Assembly (NCBI RefSeq): GCF_025145645.1
Contig: NZ_CP102252.1
Span: 496,001 to 560,000 of the forward strand
DNA length: 64,000 nucleotides
Origin: Alistipes senegalensis JC50
GTDB lineage: Bacteria; Bacteroidota; Bacteroidia; Bacteroidales; Rikenellaceae
Reading direction: 5' to 3'
Made by a program: the position numbers and the translations under genes. This document shows, piece by piece, positions 51,344 through 60,279 of the stretch. How positions within the stretch are numbered: the stretch's first letter is position 1; each line of letters starts with the position of its first letter. The notes beneath the pieces are model-generated. The model was not told the DNA's origin. It did no database searches and saw only the letters and a list, made by a program, of their open reading frames with translations.

Positions 51344-52309
51344 TTACAGTTTGATGTCGTAAATCTGAATCACGCCCGAGAGTTTGCCCGCATCGTCCGT
51401 CACGAGCAGCGAGGTGACCTTGTTGCGGGTCATCATCTTCTCGGCCTCGATCAGCTTCTCGTCCGGCGCGATGGTCTTGGGATTGCGCGTGGCGATGTCT
51501 GCGGCTTTGATGTTGAAGAACTCCCCGCGCAGGCGCTCCATCGCACGGCGCACGTCGCCGTCAGTGACGATGCCCTCGATGCGGTCGCCGTCGCAGATCA
51601 CGATCAGCCCCAGCCCGCCTTTCGAAATGGCGTGGATCATCTCCGTCGCCGGGCAGTCGGGAGCCACCACCGGCAGGTCGTGGTCGCGCATGACGTTGCC
51701 CACGGTCATCAGCAGGCGCCGTCCGAGGCTTCCGCCCGGATGCAGGCGCGCGAAATCGACGCTCGTGAAACCCCGCATCTGCATCAGCGACACGGCCAGC
51801 GCATCGCCCATAGCGATCTGCGCCGTGGTTGACGAAGTGGGCGCGAGGTGCAGAATGCAAGCCTCCTCGCGGACCCCGACATCCAGATGCACGTCGGAAT
51901 TCCGGGCCAGCGCCGACTCGGGATTGCCGGTCATTGAAATGAGCCGGTTGCCGTTGGAGTGGATGAAGGGAACGATTTTCAGAATCTCGTCCGTCTCGCC
52001 CGAATAGGAGAGCGCCACCACGATGTCCTCTTTCGAGATCATGCCCAGGTCGCCGTGGAAAGCCTCCCCGGGGTGGAGGAAGAAACTCGGGGTGCCGGTC
52101 GAGGCAAGCGTCGCGGCGATCTTGCGCCCCACGAGGCCCGACTTGCCCATGCCCGTGATGATACACTTACCGCGGCTTCCGAGAATCATCTCCACGGCCG
52201 CGGCGAACTCGTCGCCCAAAGTCTCTTCCAGATGTTTGAGCGTCAGCATCTCCGTATGGACCGCCTTGCGGGCCACCGCGAGAATCTGCGCCTTTGTCGT
52301 ATCGGTCAT
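51344..52309 (-). CDS. kdsD: Arabinose-5-phosphate isomerase (KpsF/GutQ family)
   Basis: Converts ribulose 5-phosphate to arabinose 5-phosphate, the first committed input for Kdo. The 321-residue protein has an N-terminal SIS domain (GKCIITGMGKSGLVGRKIAATLASTGTPSFFLHPGEAFHGDLG, about 47-89; SYSGETDEI) and two C-terminal CBS domains (about 205-260 and 275-321, ending LSGVIQIYDI). Its ATG directly follows the kdsA stop codon, placing it with kdsA in one unit; kdsB lies just upstream. Confidence 0.95.
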   Translation of the reverse strand: MTDTTKAQILAVARKAVHTEMLTLKHLEETLGDEFAAAVEMILGSRGKCIITGMGKSGLVGRKIAATLASTGTPSFFLHPGEAFHGDLGMISKEDIVVALSYSGETDEILKIVPFIHSNGNRLISMTGNPESALARNSDVHLDVGVREEACILHLAPTSSTTAQIAMGDALAVSLMQMRGFTSVDFARLHPGGSLGRRLLMTVGNVMRDHDLPVVAPDCPATEMIHAISKGGLGLIVICDGDRIEGIVTDGDVRRAMERLRGEFFNIKAADIATRNPKTIAPDEKLIEAEKMMTRNKVTSLLVTDDAGKLSGVIQIYDIKL

Positions 52310-53062
52310 TTACAGCAGGGATTTAATTAACGCTTCCAAATCATCGAGCCGCAGCATGTTCGCGGCGTCGCTCAGCCCCTTGTCGGGATCGGGATGCACC
52401 TCGAAGAAGAAGCCGTTGGCCCCGAACGCCTTGGCCGCAAGGGCCATAGCGGGCACGAACTCCCGGTTGCCGCCCGTCTTGCCGCCCGCCGCGCCGGGAC
52501 GCTGCACCGAATGGGTACAGTCCATGACGACCGTGGGGGCGATCTTCAGCATGTCGGGGATGTTGCGGAAATCGACGACCAGATTGTTGTAACCGAACGA
52601 ATTGCCGCGCTCGGTCAGCCAGATGTCGGAGGCTCCGGCCTCGCGGGCCTTTTCGTAGGGATATTGCATGTCGGGGCCCGAGAGGAACTGGGCCTTCTTG
52701 ATGTTCACCGTCCGTCCGGTCTTCGCCGCGGCGACTACCAGATCGGTCTGGCGGCAGAGGAAAGCCGGAATCTGGATCACGTCGGCCACCTCGCCCACGG
52801 GCGCGGCCTGCGCCGGTTCGTGGATGTCCGTGAGGATTTTCAGCCCCCATTTGGCCCGCACGTCGGCAAGCATCTGCAACCCTTTTTCGAGCCCCGGGCC
52901 GCGGAACGACGCGATCGACGTGCGGTTGGCCTTGTCGAACGACGCCTTGAAGATGATGTCGGTGCCGAGCGTCCGGTTGATGGACGTCAGCCGTTCGGCC
53001 ACGGTGTCCAGCAATTCGGCAGACTCGATCACGCACGGGCCCGCGATGAATTTTATTGCCAT
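52310..53062 (-). CDS. kdsA: 3-deoxy-8-phosphooctulonate synthase
   Basis: Condenses arabinose 5-phosphate with PEP to give Kdo 8-phosphate. The 250-residue protein has FIAGPCVIES (5-14), IIFKASFDKANRTSI (about 36-50), KILTDIHEPAQA (about 74-85), PAFLCRQTDLV (about 99-109) and MDCTHSVQRPGA (about 180-191). It is slightly shorter at the N-terminus than E. coli KdsA (284). The 5' leader consists of three AATTAAG-type heptamers and part of an AT-rich inverted repeat, and no TAnnTTTG box was found in it. Confidence 0.96.
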   Translation of the reverse strand: MAIKFIAGPCVIESAELLDTVAERLTSINRTLGTDIIFKASFDKANRTSIASFRGPGLEKGLQMLADVRAKWGLKILTDIHEPAQAAPVGEVADVIQIPAFLCRQTDLVVAAAKTGRTVNIKKAQFLSGPDMQYPYEKAREAGASDIWLTERGNSFGYNNLVVDFRNIPDMLKIAPTVVMDCTHSVQRPGAAGGKTGGNREFVPAMALAAKAFGANGFFFEVHPDPDKGLSDAANMLRLDDLEALIKSLL

Positions 53063-53124
53063 AAAATTTAATTAAAAATTAAGAATTAAGAATTAAGAAT
53101 TTGCCGAACTCCCAATTTTTAATT
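53062..53124. repeat. AT-rich inverted repeat with AATTAAG heptamers in the kdsA leader
   Basis: AATTAAAAATT (53070-53080) pairs with AATTTTTAATT (53114-53124). Between them AATTAAG is repeated three times in tandem (53077-53097). Related sequence occurs after trpS (48801-48890) and at the kdsB 3' end (about 53303-53325). Confidence 0.7.
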
Positions 53125-53140
53125 CCATGCATAATATTTT

Positions 53141-53244
53141 GTCACTGCGAAGCCTCGTCAGAGGCTGTTGCAATCCACTTACGAATCCGTAACGTCGCAA
53201 CGCTTCTCCACAGATTGCCACGTCGCTTCGCTCCTCGCAATGAC
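53141..53244. repeat. REP/MITE-like palindromic element, copy 1
   Basis: Left end GTCACTGCGA...TTGCAATC; right end GATTGCCACGTCGCTTCGCTC...GCAATGAC is its imperfect inverted copy, 104 bp overall. The right arm is nearly identical to that of the element at 59647-59741. It sits between kdsB and kdsA. Confidence 0.8.
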
Positions 53245-53304
53245 CTCGCTCATTAAGGCGGAGGTTAAAGACAATGGCAGGATGTGAAACCCGAGTCCAC
53301 ACAC

Positions 53305-54063
53305 CTAATTATTCATTTTTAATTGCAAAAAGCGTTCTGCTTTCTCCAGGTCTTCGGGGGTGTCGATACCGACGGTCTCGACCTCCGAAATCCCCACGCC
53401 GATCTTGTATCCGTTCTCCAGCCAGCGCAGCTGTTCGAGCGATTCGGCCTTTTCGAGCGCCGACTGCGGCAGGTCCGTCACCGCGCGCAGCACGTCGGTG
53501 CGGAAGGCGTAGAGCCCGATATGTTTATAAAAGGTGTGGCGCGCAAGCCACTCCTCGCGCGGAACGCCCCGCAGATAGGGGATCACCGAGCGGGAAAAAT
53601 AGACGGCCCGCGACTGTGCGTCGAGGACCACCTTGGGGGAGTTGGGATTTTCGAGGGCGGCGAGTCCGTCGGCCTCCGTGAAAGGTTTCACGAGCGTGGC
53701 GATGTCGGTCGCGGGGTCGTCGAAACACCGCTTCACGGCCTCCAGCTGCGAGGGCCGGATAAAAGGTTCGTCGCCCTGCACGTTGACCACCACGTCGTAC
53801 TCCGCGCCCAGCCGGTCATAGGCTTCCCGGCAGCGGTCGGTGCCGCTCCGGTGGTCCGGGGAGGTCATCTCGACCCGCCCTCCGAAAGCCTGCACGGCGT
53901 CGTAGATGCGCTCGTCGTCGGTGGCCACCACGGCGTCGTCCAGCACGCCGGCGACCTGCTCGTAGACCCGCCGGATGACGGGTTTCCCGCCCAGCAGGGC
54001 CAGCGGCTTGCCGGGAAAGCGCGTCGAAGCGTAGCGCGCGGGAATGATCGCAATGAATTTCAT
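53305..54063 (-). CDS. kdsB: 3-deoxy-manno-octulosonate cytidylyltransferase
   Basis: Activates Kdo as CMP-Kdo for lipid A core assembly. The 252-residue protein has the N-terminal IIPARYASTRFPGKPLALLGGKPVI (about 5-29), VATDDERI (about 47-54), MTSPDHRSGTDR (about 65-76), NVQGDEPFI (about 92-100) and GIDTPEDLEKAE near the end. The start overlaps the yjbR stop by 4 nt (ATGA), so it belongs to a lon-yjbR-kdsB unit. The stop lies in AT-rich repeat-like sequence. Confidence 0.96.
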   Translation of the reverse strand: MKFIAIIPARYASTRFPGKPLALLGGKPVIRRVYEQVAGVLDDAVVATDDERIYDAVQAFGGRVEMTSPDHRSGTDRCREAYDRLGAEYDVVVNVQGDEPFIRPSQLEAVKRCFDDPATDIATLVKPFTEADGLAALENPNSPKVVLDAQSRAVYFSRSVIPYLRGVPREEWLARHTFYKHIGLYAFRTDVLRAVTDLPQSALEKAESLEQLRWLENGYKIGVGISEVETVGIDTPEDLEKAERFLQLKMNN

Positions 54064-54446
54064 AGCTGCTTATCTTTTTCGGCCAGTTCGGCCCGCTGCT
54101 TTTTCGTCAGATGCGCCGTCGCCAGTTCATACGACTGCCGGACCAGCTCCTTCAGGAGCTCTCCGGGCACGTCGCTGTCGAAGCGGACGCTGATCCAATG
54201 TTTTTTGTTCATGTGCCAGCCCGGGCCGATGCCCTCGTAACGCTCCCGCAGTTCCGGAATCCGCTCGGGAGCGCACCGCAGGTTGCAGAAATCCCACGCC
54301 ACGGCGTTCACGAAGCAGAACCACTTGTCCAGCACGTAAAAGACGAGTATGTCCCGGTCGTAATCCGACGACGATTTGCCGAACGGGAAATCGTCGTGCG
54401 TCCCTGCGAACGAGAGGCAGTAGGTCCGGAACTCCTCGACATTCAT
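54060..54446 (-). CDS. MmcQ/YjbR family protein
   Basis: A 128-residue protein with the YjbR double-wing fold pattern: MNVEEFRTYCLSFAGTHDDFPFG (1-23), VFYVLDKWFCFVNA (about 35-48), then LRERYEGIGPGWHMNKKHWISVRFDSDVPGELLKELVRQSYEL (about 66-108). YjbR proteins are described as DNA-binding-like with unknown roles. Its ATG directly follows the lon stop codon and its end overlaps kdsB, so it is coupled to both. Confidence 0.92.
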   Translation of the reverse strand: MNVEEFRTYCLSFAGTHDDFPFGKSSSDYDRDILVFYVLDKWFCFVNAVAWDFCNLRCAPERIPELRERYEGIGPGWHMNKKHWISVRFDSDVPGELLKELVRQSYELATAHLTKKQRAELAEKDKQL

Positions 54447-56873
54447 CTACTCCAAAGCCAGTTTCAGCACCTCGTCGTTGGTCTTCACGTAGTGGAACGT
54501 CAGCCCGGCGATATAATCGGCCTTGATCTCGGCGATGTCCTTGCGGTTCTCCTCCGAGAGGATCAGCTCGGTGATGCCGGCGCGCTTGGCGGCCAGAATC
54601 TTCTCCTTCACGCCGCCCACGGGCATCACCCGTCCGCGGAGGGTCGTCTCGCCCGTCATGGCGATGCGCTCCTTCACCTTGCGGCCCGTGTAGGTCGAGA
54701 CGATCGAGGTGACCATCGTGATGCCGGCCGAAGGACCGTCCTTCGGGATCGCGCCCTCCGGCACGTGGATATTGATGTCGTTCTTCTCGAACATCTCCGG
54801 GTCGATGCCCAGCTCCTTGTGGTGGGCCATCACCCACTCGTGGGCGATCGTGGCCGACTCCTTCATCACCTCGCCCAGGTTGCCCGTGAGGCTCACCTTG
54901 CCCTTGCCGGGCGTCAGCACCGATTCGATGTAGAGGATGTCGCCGCCGACCTCGGTCCATGCGAGGCCCGTCACGACGCCCGTCATGCCGCCCACCTCGT
55001 ACTCCTCGCGGAGGAATTTGGGCATGCCGAGGATCTTCTCGACCTCCCGGGCCGAAACCTCGGGCGCGAAAGCCTCGTCGAAGGCGATCTGCTTGGCGCG
55101 GGCTCGGGCGATCTTCGCCAGATTCTTGTCCAGCGAGCGGACGCCCGCCTCGCGCGTATAGCCCGAAACGATCCCCTCGACGGTCTCCGCCGACATCGTC
55201 ATCTCCGGCTCCTTGATGCCGTGGGCCTCGCGCTGCTTGGGCAGCAGGTGATCCAGCGCGATGCGCACCTTCTCCTCCACGAGGTAGCCGGGGATGTTGA
55301 TCATCTCCATGCGGTCGCGCAGCGCCGGGGCGATGTTGGCGATGTTGTTGGCCGTAGCGATGAACAGCACCTTCGACAGGTCGTATTCCATGTCGATGTA
55401 GTTGTCGTGGAAGGTGGTGTTCTGCTCCGGGTCGAGGACCTCCAGCAGGGCGCTCGACGGGTCGCCGTGGTTCGAGACCGTCACCTTGTCCACCTCGTCG
55501 AGAATAATCACGGGGTTGGACGATCCGCACCGTTTGATGGTCTGGATGATCCGGCCCGGCATGGCGCCGATGTAGGTGCGGCGGTGTCCGCGGATCTCCG
55601 ACTCGTCGTGCAGTCCGCCCAGCGAGATGCGGCCGAACTTGCGGCCCAGCGCCGCGGCGACCGACTTGCCCAGCGAGGTCTTGCCCACGCCCGGAGGGCC
55701 GTAGAGGCAGAGGATCGGGGATTTGAGGTCGCCCTTGAGTTTGATGACCGCCAGGTGTTCCAGGATGCGTTCCTTCACTTCGTCGAGACCGAAGTGGTCG
55801 CGGTCGAGCTGTTCGCGGGCGCAGGTCAGGTCGAGATTGTCCTTCGTCACGTCGTTCCACGGCAGCTCCAGCAACAGTTGCAGGTAGGTCATCTGCACCG
55901 AGTATTCGGCCACGGCGGGGTTCAGCCGCTCGACCTTCTGCAACTCTTTCTCGAAGGTTTCGCCCACCTCCTTGGGCCAGTTCTTCTTCTTGGCCGCCTC
56001 GCGCATCTTCTCGATGTCGGCGTCGGCGCCGTCGCCCAGCTCGTCCTGAATGGTGCGCATCTGCTGTTGCAGGTAGTAGTCGCGCTGCTGCTTGTCGATC
56101 TCCTGCTTGACGCGCTCCTGAATCTGGCTCTTCAGCTCGGCCAGCTGCTGTTCGCGGATGAGTATCTCCAGCAGCTTGCGGGCGCGGGCCAGCAGGCCGG
56201 GGGCCTCCAGCAGCGACTGGCGGTCTTCGTCCGTAAGCTCCATGTTGGAGCAGATGAAGTTGATGATGCCGCGCTTCGAGTCGATGTTCTTGATGGCGAA
56301 GGCCGCCTCCTTGGGCATCGACGGCGAGACGTTGATGATGTTCAGCGCCACGTCGCGGATCGAATCCACGAGGGCCTCGAACTCGATGCTCTTCAGATCG
56401 GGGGTCGAGTCGCGCAGGGCCGTCACCCGGGCCTTGAAATAGGGCTCGGTGGTGATGTACTCCGTGATCTCGATCTTCTCCAGACCGTTCAGGATCACCG
56501 TCAGGTTGCCGTTGGGCATCTCCAGTATCTTGATGATCCGCGCCGCGGTGCCGACCTTGTACATGTCGTCCGGCGCGGGGTCCTCGACATCGCTTTCGCG
56601 TTGCAGCACGGCACCCAGGATGCCGCCCTCGGCATTCACGGCGCGCACGAGGTTGATGCTCTTGTCGCGGCCCACCGTGATGGGGGTTATCGCTCCCGGG
56701 AAAAGCACCGAGGAGCGCAGCGTGAGGATGGGTATGATCTCGGGGACCTCGACCTCCTCCACGGGCTCGTCACCGCCGGTGACGATGGGAATCACGTGGT
56801 GTTTGCCGTCGAGCAGTTCGGGGACCAGGTTCATGTCGTCCACTTCGAAGGTTTCTATCTTTTTTTTGCTCAT
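54447..56873 (-). CDS. lon: ATP-dependent protease Lon
   Basis: A cytoplasmic AAA+ serine protease for misfolded and regulatory proteins. The 808-residue protein: N-terminal LON domain (about 35-235, ILTLRSSVLFPGAITPI), coiled region (about 240-300), Walker A CLYGPPGVGKTSLGKS (about 376-391), Walker B VIILDEVDKV (about 440), and the protease domain with catalytic Ser in GPSAGITMVTSI (about 700) and Lys in GGVKEKILAAKRAG. The start at 56873 (MSKKKIETFE) is preferred over one three codons earlier. The promoter is TACCTTTG at 56896-56903. yjbR and kdsB follow without gaps. Confidence 0.97.
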   Translation of the reverse strand: MSKKKIETFEVDDMNLVPELLDGKHHVIPIVTGGDEPVEEVEVPEIIPILTLRSSVLFPGAITPITVGRDKSINLVRAVNAEGGILGAVLQRESDVEDPAPDDMYKVGTAARIIKILEMPNGNLTVILNGLEKIEITEYITTEPYFKARVTALRDSTPDLKSIEFEALVDSIRDVALNIINVSPSMPKEAAFAIKNIDSKRGIINFICSNMELTDEDRQSLLEAPGLLARARKLLEILIREQQLAELKSQIQERVKQEIDKQQRDYYLQQQMRTIQDELGDGADADIEKMREAAKKKNWPKEVGETFEKELQKVERLNPAVAEYSVQMTYLQLLLELPWNDVTKDNLDLTCAREQLDRDHFGLDEVKERILEHLAVIKLKGDLKSPILCLYGPPGVGKTSLGKSVAAALGRKFGRISLGGLHDESEIRGHRRTYIGAMPGRIIQTIKRCGSSNPVIILDEVDKVTVSNHGDPSSALLEVLDPEQNTTFHDNYIDMEYDLSKVLFIATANNIANIAPALRDRMEMINIPGYLVEEKVRIALDHLLPKQREAHGIKEPEMTMSAETVEGIVSGYTREAGVRSLDKNLAKIARARAKQIAFDEAFAPEVSAREVEKILGMPKFLREEYEVGGMTGVVTGLAWTEVGGDILYIESVLTPGKGKVSLTGNLGEVMKESATIAHEWVMAHHKELGIDPEMFEKNDINIHVPEGAIPKDGPSAGITMVTSIVSTYTGRKVKERIAMTGETTLRGRVMPVGGVKEKILAAKRAGITELILSEENRKDIAEIKADYIAGLTFHYVKTNDEVLKLALE

Positions 56874-56895
56874 AATATACAAATATATAATGTTG

Positions 56896-56903
56896 CAAAG
56901 GTA
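56896..56903 (-). promoter_or_regulatory. lon operon -7 box (TACCTTTG)
   Basis: Perfect TAnnTTTG on the minus strand, 22 nt before the lon ATG. Confidence 0.7.
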
Positions 56904-56946
56904 ACGTTTTTTCAGGAATTTTATTTTATCTTTGACAGAATGTTAA

Positions 56947-56954
56947 TAACTTTG
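56947..56954 (+). promoter_or_regulatory. valS -7 box (TAACTTTG)
   Basis: TAnnTTTG match 32 nt before the valS ATG. A second candidate (TATCTTTG) is at 56927-56934. Confidence 0.6.
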
Positions 56955-56986
56955 CATCCCTGAAAACAAAGTAAAATCTACGCGCC

Positions 56987-59614
56987 ATGCAAATCGCCGA
57001 CAAATACGCACCGCAGCAGATCGAATCCAAGTGGTACGACTACTGGATCGACCGGGGCATCTTCCACTCGGAGCCCGACGAACGGGAACCCTATACGATC
57101 GTCATCCCGCCCCCCAATGTGACGGGCATGCTCCACATGGGGCACATGCTCAACAACACGCTGCAAGACGTGCTGGTGCGCCGCGCCCGCATGTCGGGAA
57201 AGAACGCCTGCTGGGTGCCGGGCATGGACCATGCGTCGATCGCCACCGAGGCCAAAGTGGTGGCGATGCTCCACGAAAAGGGCATCGAAAAGGCGTCGCT
57301 CACGCGCGAGGAGTTCCTCCGCTACGCCTGGGAGTGGAAAGAGAAATACGGCGGCGTGATCCTCAAGCAGCTGCGCAAGCTGGGCGCCTCGTGCGACTGG
57401 GACCGCACGTGCTTCACGATGGACAAAGCCCGCACGGAGAGCGTCCTGCGCGTCTTCTGCGACCTCTATGAAAAAGGGAAAATCTACCGCGGCGTGCGGA
57501 TGGTCAACTGGGACCCCGCGGCGCAGACGGCCCTTTCGGACGAGGAGGTGGTCTTCAAGGAGTCGCACGGCAAACTCTACTACCTGCGCTATGCGGTCGA
57601 GGGCACCGACCGGACGATCATCGTCGCCACGACGCGCCCCGAAACCATTCTGGGCGACACGGCGCTGTGCGTCAACCCCAACGACCCGCGCTACGAGTGG
57701 CTGGCCGAGGGGGCCCGCGTCATCGTGCCGCTGGTGGGCCGTTCGATCCCCGTGATCCGCGACGAATACGTGGACATCGAATTCGGAACGGGCGCCCTGA
57801 AGGTGACCCCGGCGCACGACGTGAACGACTACATGCTGGGCGAGAAATACGGGCTGGAGACCATCGACATCTTCAACGACGACGGCACGATCAACGACAA
57901 GGTGGGTCTCTTCGTGGGTCAGGACCGCTTCGACGTGCGCCGGCAGATCGAGAAGGATCTCGACGCGGCGGGCCTGCTGGAAAAGACCGAGGAGTACACC
58001 AACAACGTGGGCTATTCGGAGCGCACGGGCGTGGCCATCGAACCGAAGCTCTCGATGCAATGGTTCCTCTCGATGCAGGAGCTGGCCGTACCGGCGACGA
58101 AGGCCGTGATGGAGGACGCGATCCGCTTCGTGCCCGAGAAATACAAGAACACCTACCGCCACTGGATGGAGAATATCAAGGACTGGTGCATCTCGCGCCA
58201 GCTGTGGTGGGGCCAGCGCATTCCGGCCTGGTACCTGCCCAAAGGCGGCTTCGTGGTGGCCCCGACGGCCGAAGAGGCGCTGGAAAAGGCCCGCGCGAAG
58301 AGCGGCGACGCATCGCTGCAACTGACGGACCTGCGGCAGGACGAGGATGTGCTCGACACGTGGTTCTCGTCGTGGCTGTGGCCCATCTCGGTGTTCGACG
58401 GCATCCGTCACCCGGATAACAAGGAGATCAGTTACTACTACCCCACCGACGATCTGGTGACCGGCCCGGACATCATCTTCTTCTGGGTGGCCCGCATGAT
58501 CATGGCCGGGTATGAATACCGCGGGGAAAAGCCCTTCGGAAACGTCTATTTCACGGGCATCGTGCGCGACAAGATCGGCCGCAAGATGTCGAAGCAGCTG
58601 GGCAACTCGCCCGACCCGCTGGACCTGATCGACAAGTTCGGCGCCGACGGCGTGCGTATGGCCATGCTCATTTCGTCGTCGGCCGGCAACGACGTGATGT
58701 TCGACGAGGCGCTGTGCGAACAGGGCCGCAACTTCGGCAACAAGATATGGAACGCCTACCGCCTCCTGAACGGCTGGACGGTGGATGCCGCCGCCGCACA
58801 AAGCGAGAACAACCGCCTCGCCGTCGCGTGGTTCGGGCAGGCGTTGGGCCGCTCGCTGCGGCAGATCGCCGAGGATTTCAGAAACTACCGCATCTCGGAA
58901 GCCTTCAAAGAGGCTTACCGCCTGTTCTGGGACGATTTCAGCGGCTTGTACCTCGAAATGGTGAAGCCCGCCTACGGACAGCCGATCGACGCCCCGACGA
59001 TGGAGGCGACGAAGGGCTGGTTCGACGCCCTGATGCGCGTGCTGCACCCCTTCATGCCGTTCGTCACGGAGGAGATCTGGCAGGACCTCGCGCCGCGGGC
59101 CGAGGGAGCCTCGATCTGCGTGGCGCAGATGCCCGAACCCGCGGCCGAAGACGCCGCGATGCTGGCGCGCTTCGAACTCGCCCGGGAGATCATCACCTCG
59201 GTGCGCAGTATCCGCAACCAGAAGAACCTGCCCCAGAAGGAGGCGCTGACGCTGCGCGTGATCGCCGACGAGAACTATCCGGCGGAGTTCGCCCCCGTGA
59301 TGATGAAGATGGCCAACCTCGCGGCCATCGAGCCCGTCGCGGAGAAGGACCCGGCAGCCGTGGCGTTCATCGTCAAGACGACGCAGTATTTCGTGCCGAT
59401 GGCGGGCAAGATCGACGCCGAAGCCGAGCGCAAAAAACTCGCGGACGACCTGACTTACTACGAGGGATTCCTCGCCTCGGTGATGAAGAAGCTCTCGAAC
59501 GAACGCTTCGTCGCCTCGGCGCCCGAAAAGGTCGTGGCCAACGAGCGCGCCAAGCAGGCCGACGCCGAAGCGAAGATCGCGGCGATCCGGGCACAGCTTT
59601 CCGCACTGAAATGA
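56987..59614 (+). CDS. valS: Valyl-tRNA synthetase
   Basis: Charges tRNA-Val and edits misacylated threonine. The 875-residue class I enzyme has PPPNVTGMLHMGHMLNN (about 42-58, HIGH motif), the CP1 editing domain with TTRPETILGDTALCVNP (about 210-226), DVLDTWFSSWLWP, KMSKQLGNSPDP (KMSKS motif, about 532-543), an anticodon-binding domain, and a C-terminal coiled-coil tail (about 800-875). It is divergent from lon and followed by a REP-like element and rnhA. Confidence 0.97.
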   Translation: MQIADKYAPQQIESKWYDYWIDRGIFHSEPDEREPYTIVIPPPNVTGMLHMGHMLNNTLQDVLVRRARMSGKNACWVPGMDHASIATEAKVVAMLHEKGIEKASLTREEFLRYAWEWKEKYGGVILKQLRKLGASCDWDRTCFTMDKARTESVLRVFCDLYEKGKIYRGVRMVNWDPAAQTALSDEEVVFKESHGKLYYLRYAVEGTDRTIIVATTRPETILGDTALCVNPNDPRYEWLAEGARVIVPLVGRSIPVIRDEYVDIEFGTGALKVTPAHDVNDYMLGEKYGLETIDIFNDDGTINDKVGLFVGQDRFDVRRQIEKDLDAAGLLEKTEEYTNNVGYSERTGVAIEPKLSMQWFLSMQELAVPATKAVMEDAIRFVPEKYKNTYRHWMENIKDWCISRQLWWGQRIPAWYLPKGGFVVAPTAEEALEKARAKSGDASLQLTDLRQDEDVLDTWFSSWLWPISVFDGIRHPDNKEISYYYPTDDLVTGPDIIFFWVARMIMAGYEYRGEKPFGNVYFTGIVRDKIGRKMSKQLGNSPDPLDLIDKFGADGVRMAMLISSSAGNDVMFDEALCEQGRNFGNKIWNAYRLLNGWTVDAAAAQSENNRLAVAWFGQALGRSLRQIAEDFRNYRISEAFKEAYRLFWDDFSGLYLEMVKPAYGQPIDAPTMEATKGWFDALMRVLHPFMPFVTEEIWQDLAPRAEGASICVAQMPEPAAEDAAMLARFELAREIITSVRSIRNQKNLPQKEALTLRVIADENYPAEFAPVMMKMANLAAIEPVAEKDPAAVAFIVKTTQYFVPMAGKIDAEAERKKLADDLTYYEGFLASVMKKLSNERFVASAPEKVVANERAKQADAEAKIAAIRAQLSALK

Positions 59615-59646
59615 GTAAAAAGCGGAAAACTGAAAATCTGCTTCCC

Positions 59647-59741
59647 GTCATTGCGAGCGAACAAAAGTGAGCGTGGCAATCTGCGCCACAGCGTCGCCAC
59701 TCCGGCGCAGATTGCCGCGTCGCTGCGCTCCTCGCAATGAC
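59647..59741. repeat. REP/MITE-like palindromic element, copy 2
   Basis: A 95-bp imperfect palindrome. Terminal GTCATTGCGAG matches the inverted CTCGCAATGAC exactly, and the inner GGCAATCTGCGCC pairs with GGCGCAGATTGCC. It is related to the element at 53141-53244. It fills the valS-rnhA gap. Confidence 0.85.
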
Positions 59742-59790
59742 ATCGCCTGTCAATCTTACATTTTCGCTTTTTTAACCCTTCACCTCGAAT

Positions 59791-60255
59791 TTGGCACAAA
59801 TCACGATCTATACCGACGGTTCGGCCCTCGGAAACCCCGGCCCCGGGGGCTACGGCGCGGTGCTCCTCTCGGGGCATCACCGCAAGGAGCTGTCGCAGGG
59901 CTTCCGGCTGACGACCAACAACCGCATGGAGCTGATGGGCGTGTGCGTGGCGCTCGAAACCCTCAAATTCGAGGGTTCGGAGGTCGTGATCTACTCCGAT
60001 TCGAAATACGTCGTCAATGCCGTCACCAAAGGCTGGGTCTTCGGCTGGGTGCGCAAGGGATTCGCGGGCAAGAAGAACCCCGACCTGTGGATGCGCTTCC
60101 TGCGCGCGTACAACCGCCACAACGTCCGGTTCGTCTGGGTCAAGGGCCACGCCGACACGGTGGAGAACAACCGCTGCGACAAGCTGGCCGTGGCGGCGGC
60201 CAACGACCGGACGCACTGGCTGGAAGATACGGGATACGATCCCACGGAGCGGTGA
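59791..60255 (+). CDS. rnhA: Ribonuclease HI
   Basis: Cuts RNA in RNA-DNA hybrids. The 154-residue protein has the catalytic Asp in TIYTDGSALGNPGPGGYGAV (about 5-24), Glu in NNRMELMGVCVALE (about 46-59), Asp in VIYSDSKYVVNAV (about 66-78), the basic handle GWVFGWVRKGFAGKKNPDLW, and the final Asp in VENNRCDKLA with KGHAD upstream. No ATG is available, and TTG at 59791 gives the family N-terminus (MAQITIYTDGS), so a TTG start is proposed. The stop codon lies inside the left arm of the terminator hairpin. Confidence 0.95.
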   Translation: MAQITIYTDGSALGNPGPGGYGAVLLSGHHRKELSQGFRLTTNNRMELMGVCVALETLKFEGSEVVIYSDSKYVVNAVTKGWVFGWVRKGFAGKKNPDLWMRFLRAYNRHNVRFVWVKGHADTVENNRCDKLAVAAANDRTHWLEDTGYDPTER

Positions 60256-60279
60256 CGGAAACGTCGCCGCTCTTTTTTT
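60247..60279 (+). terminator. rnhA terminator containing the stop codon
   Basis: GAGCGG-GACG (60247-60257) pairs with CGTC-CCGCTC (60262-60272), with a GAAA loop, followed by T7. The TGA stop (60253-60255) is part of the stem. Confidence 0.88.

Noticed and set aside
53077..53097. Three AATTAAG tandem units considered as a CRISPR-like or origin iteron array
   Set aside because: Units are 7 bp and contiguous with no spacers, and there is no replication gene nearby; better explained as part of an AT-rich inverted repeat.
53093..53302. Small minus-strand frame encoding an HCEERSD-type peptide
   Set aside because: Produced by the palindromic REP/MITE-like element; this peptide is a known annotation artefact of such repeats.
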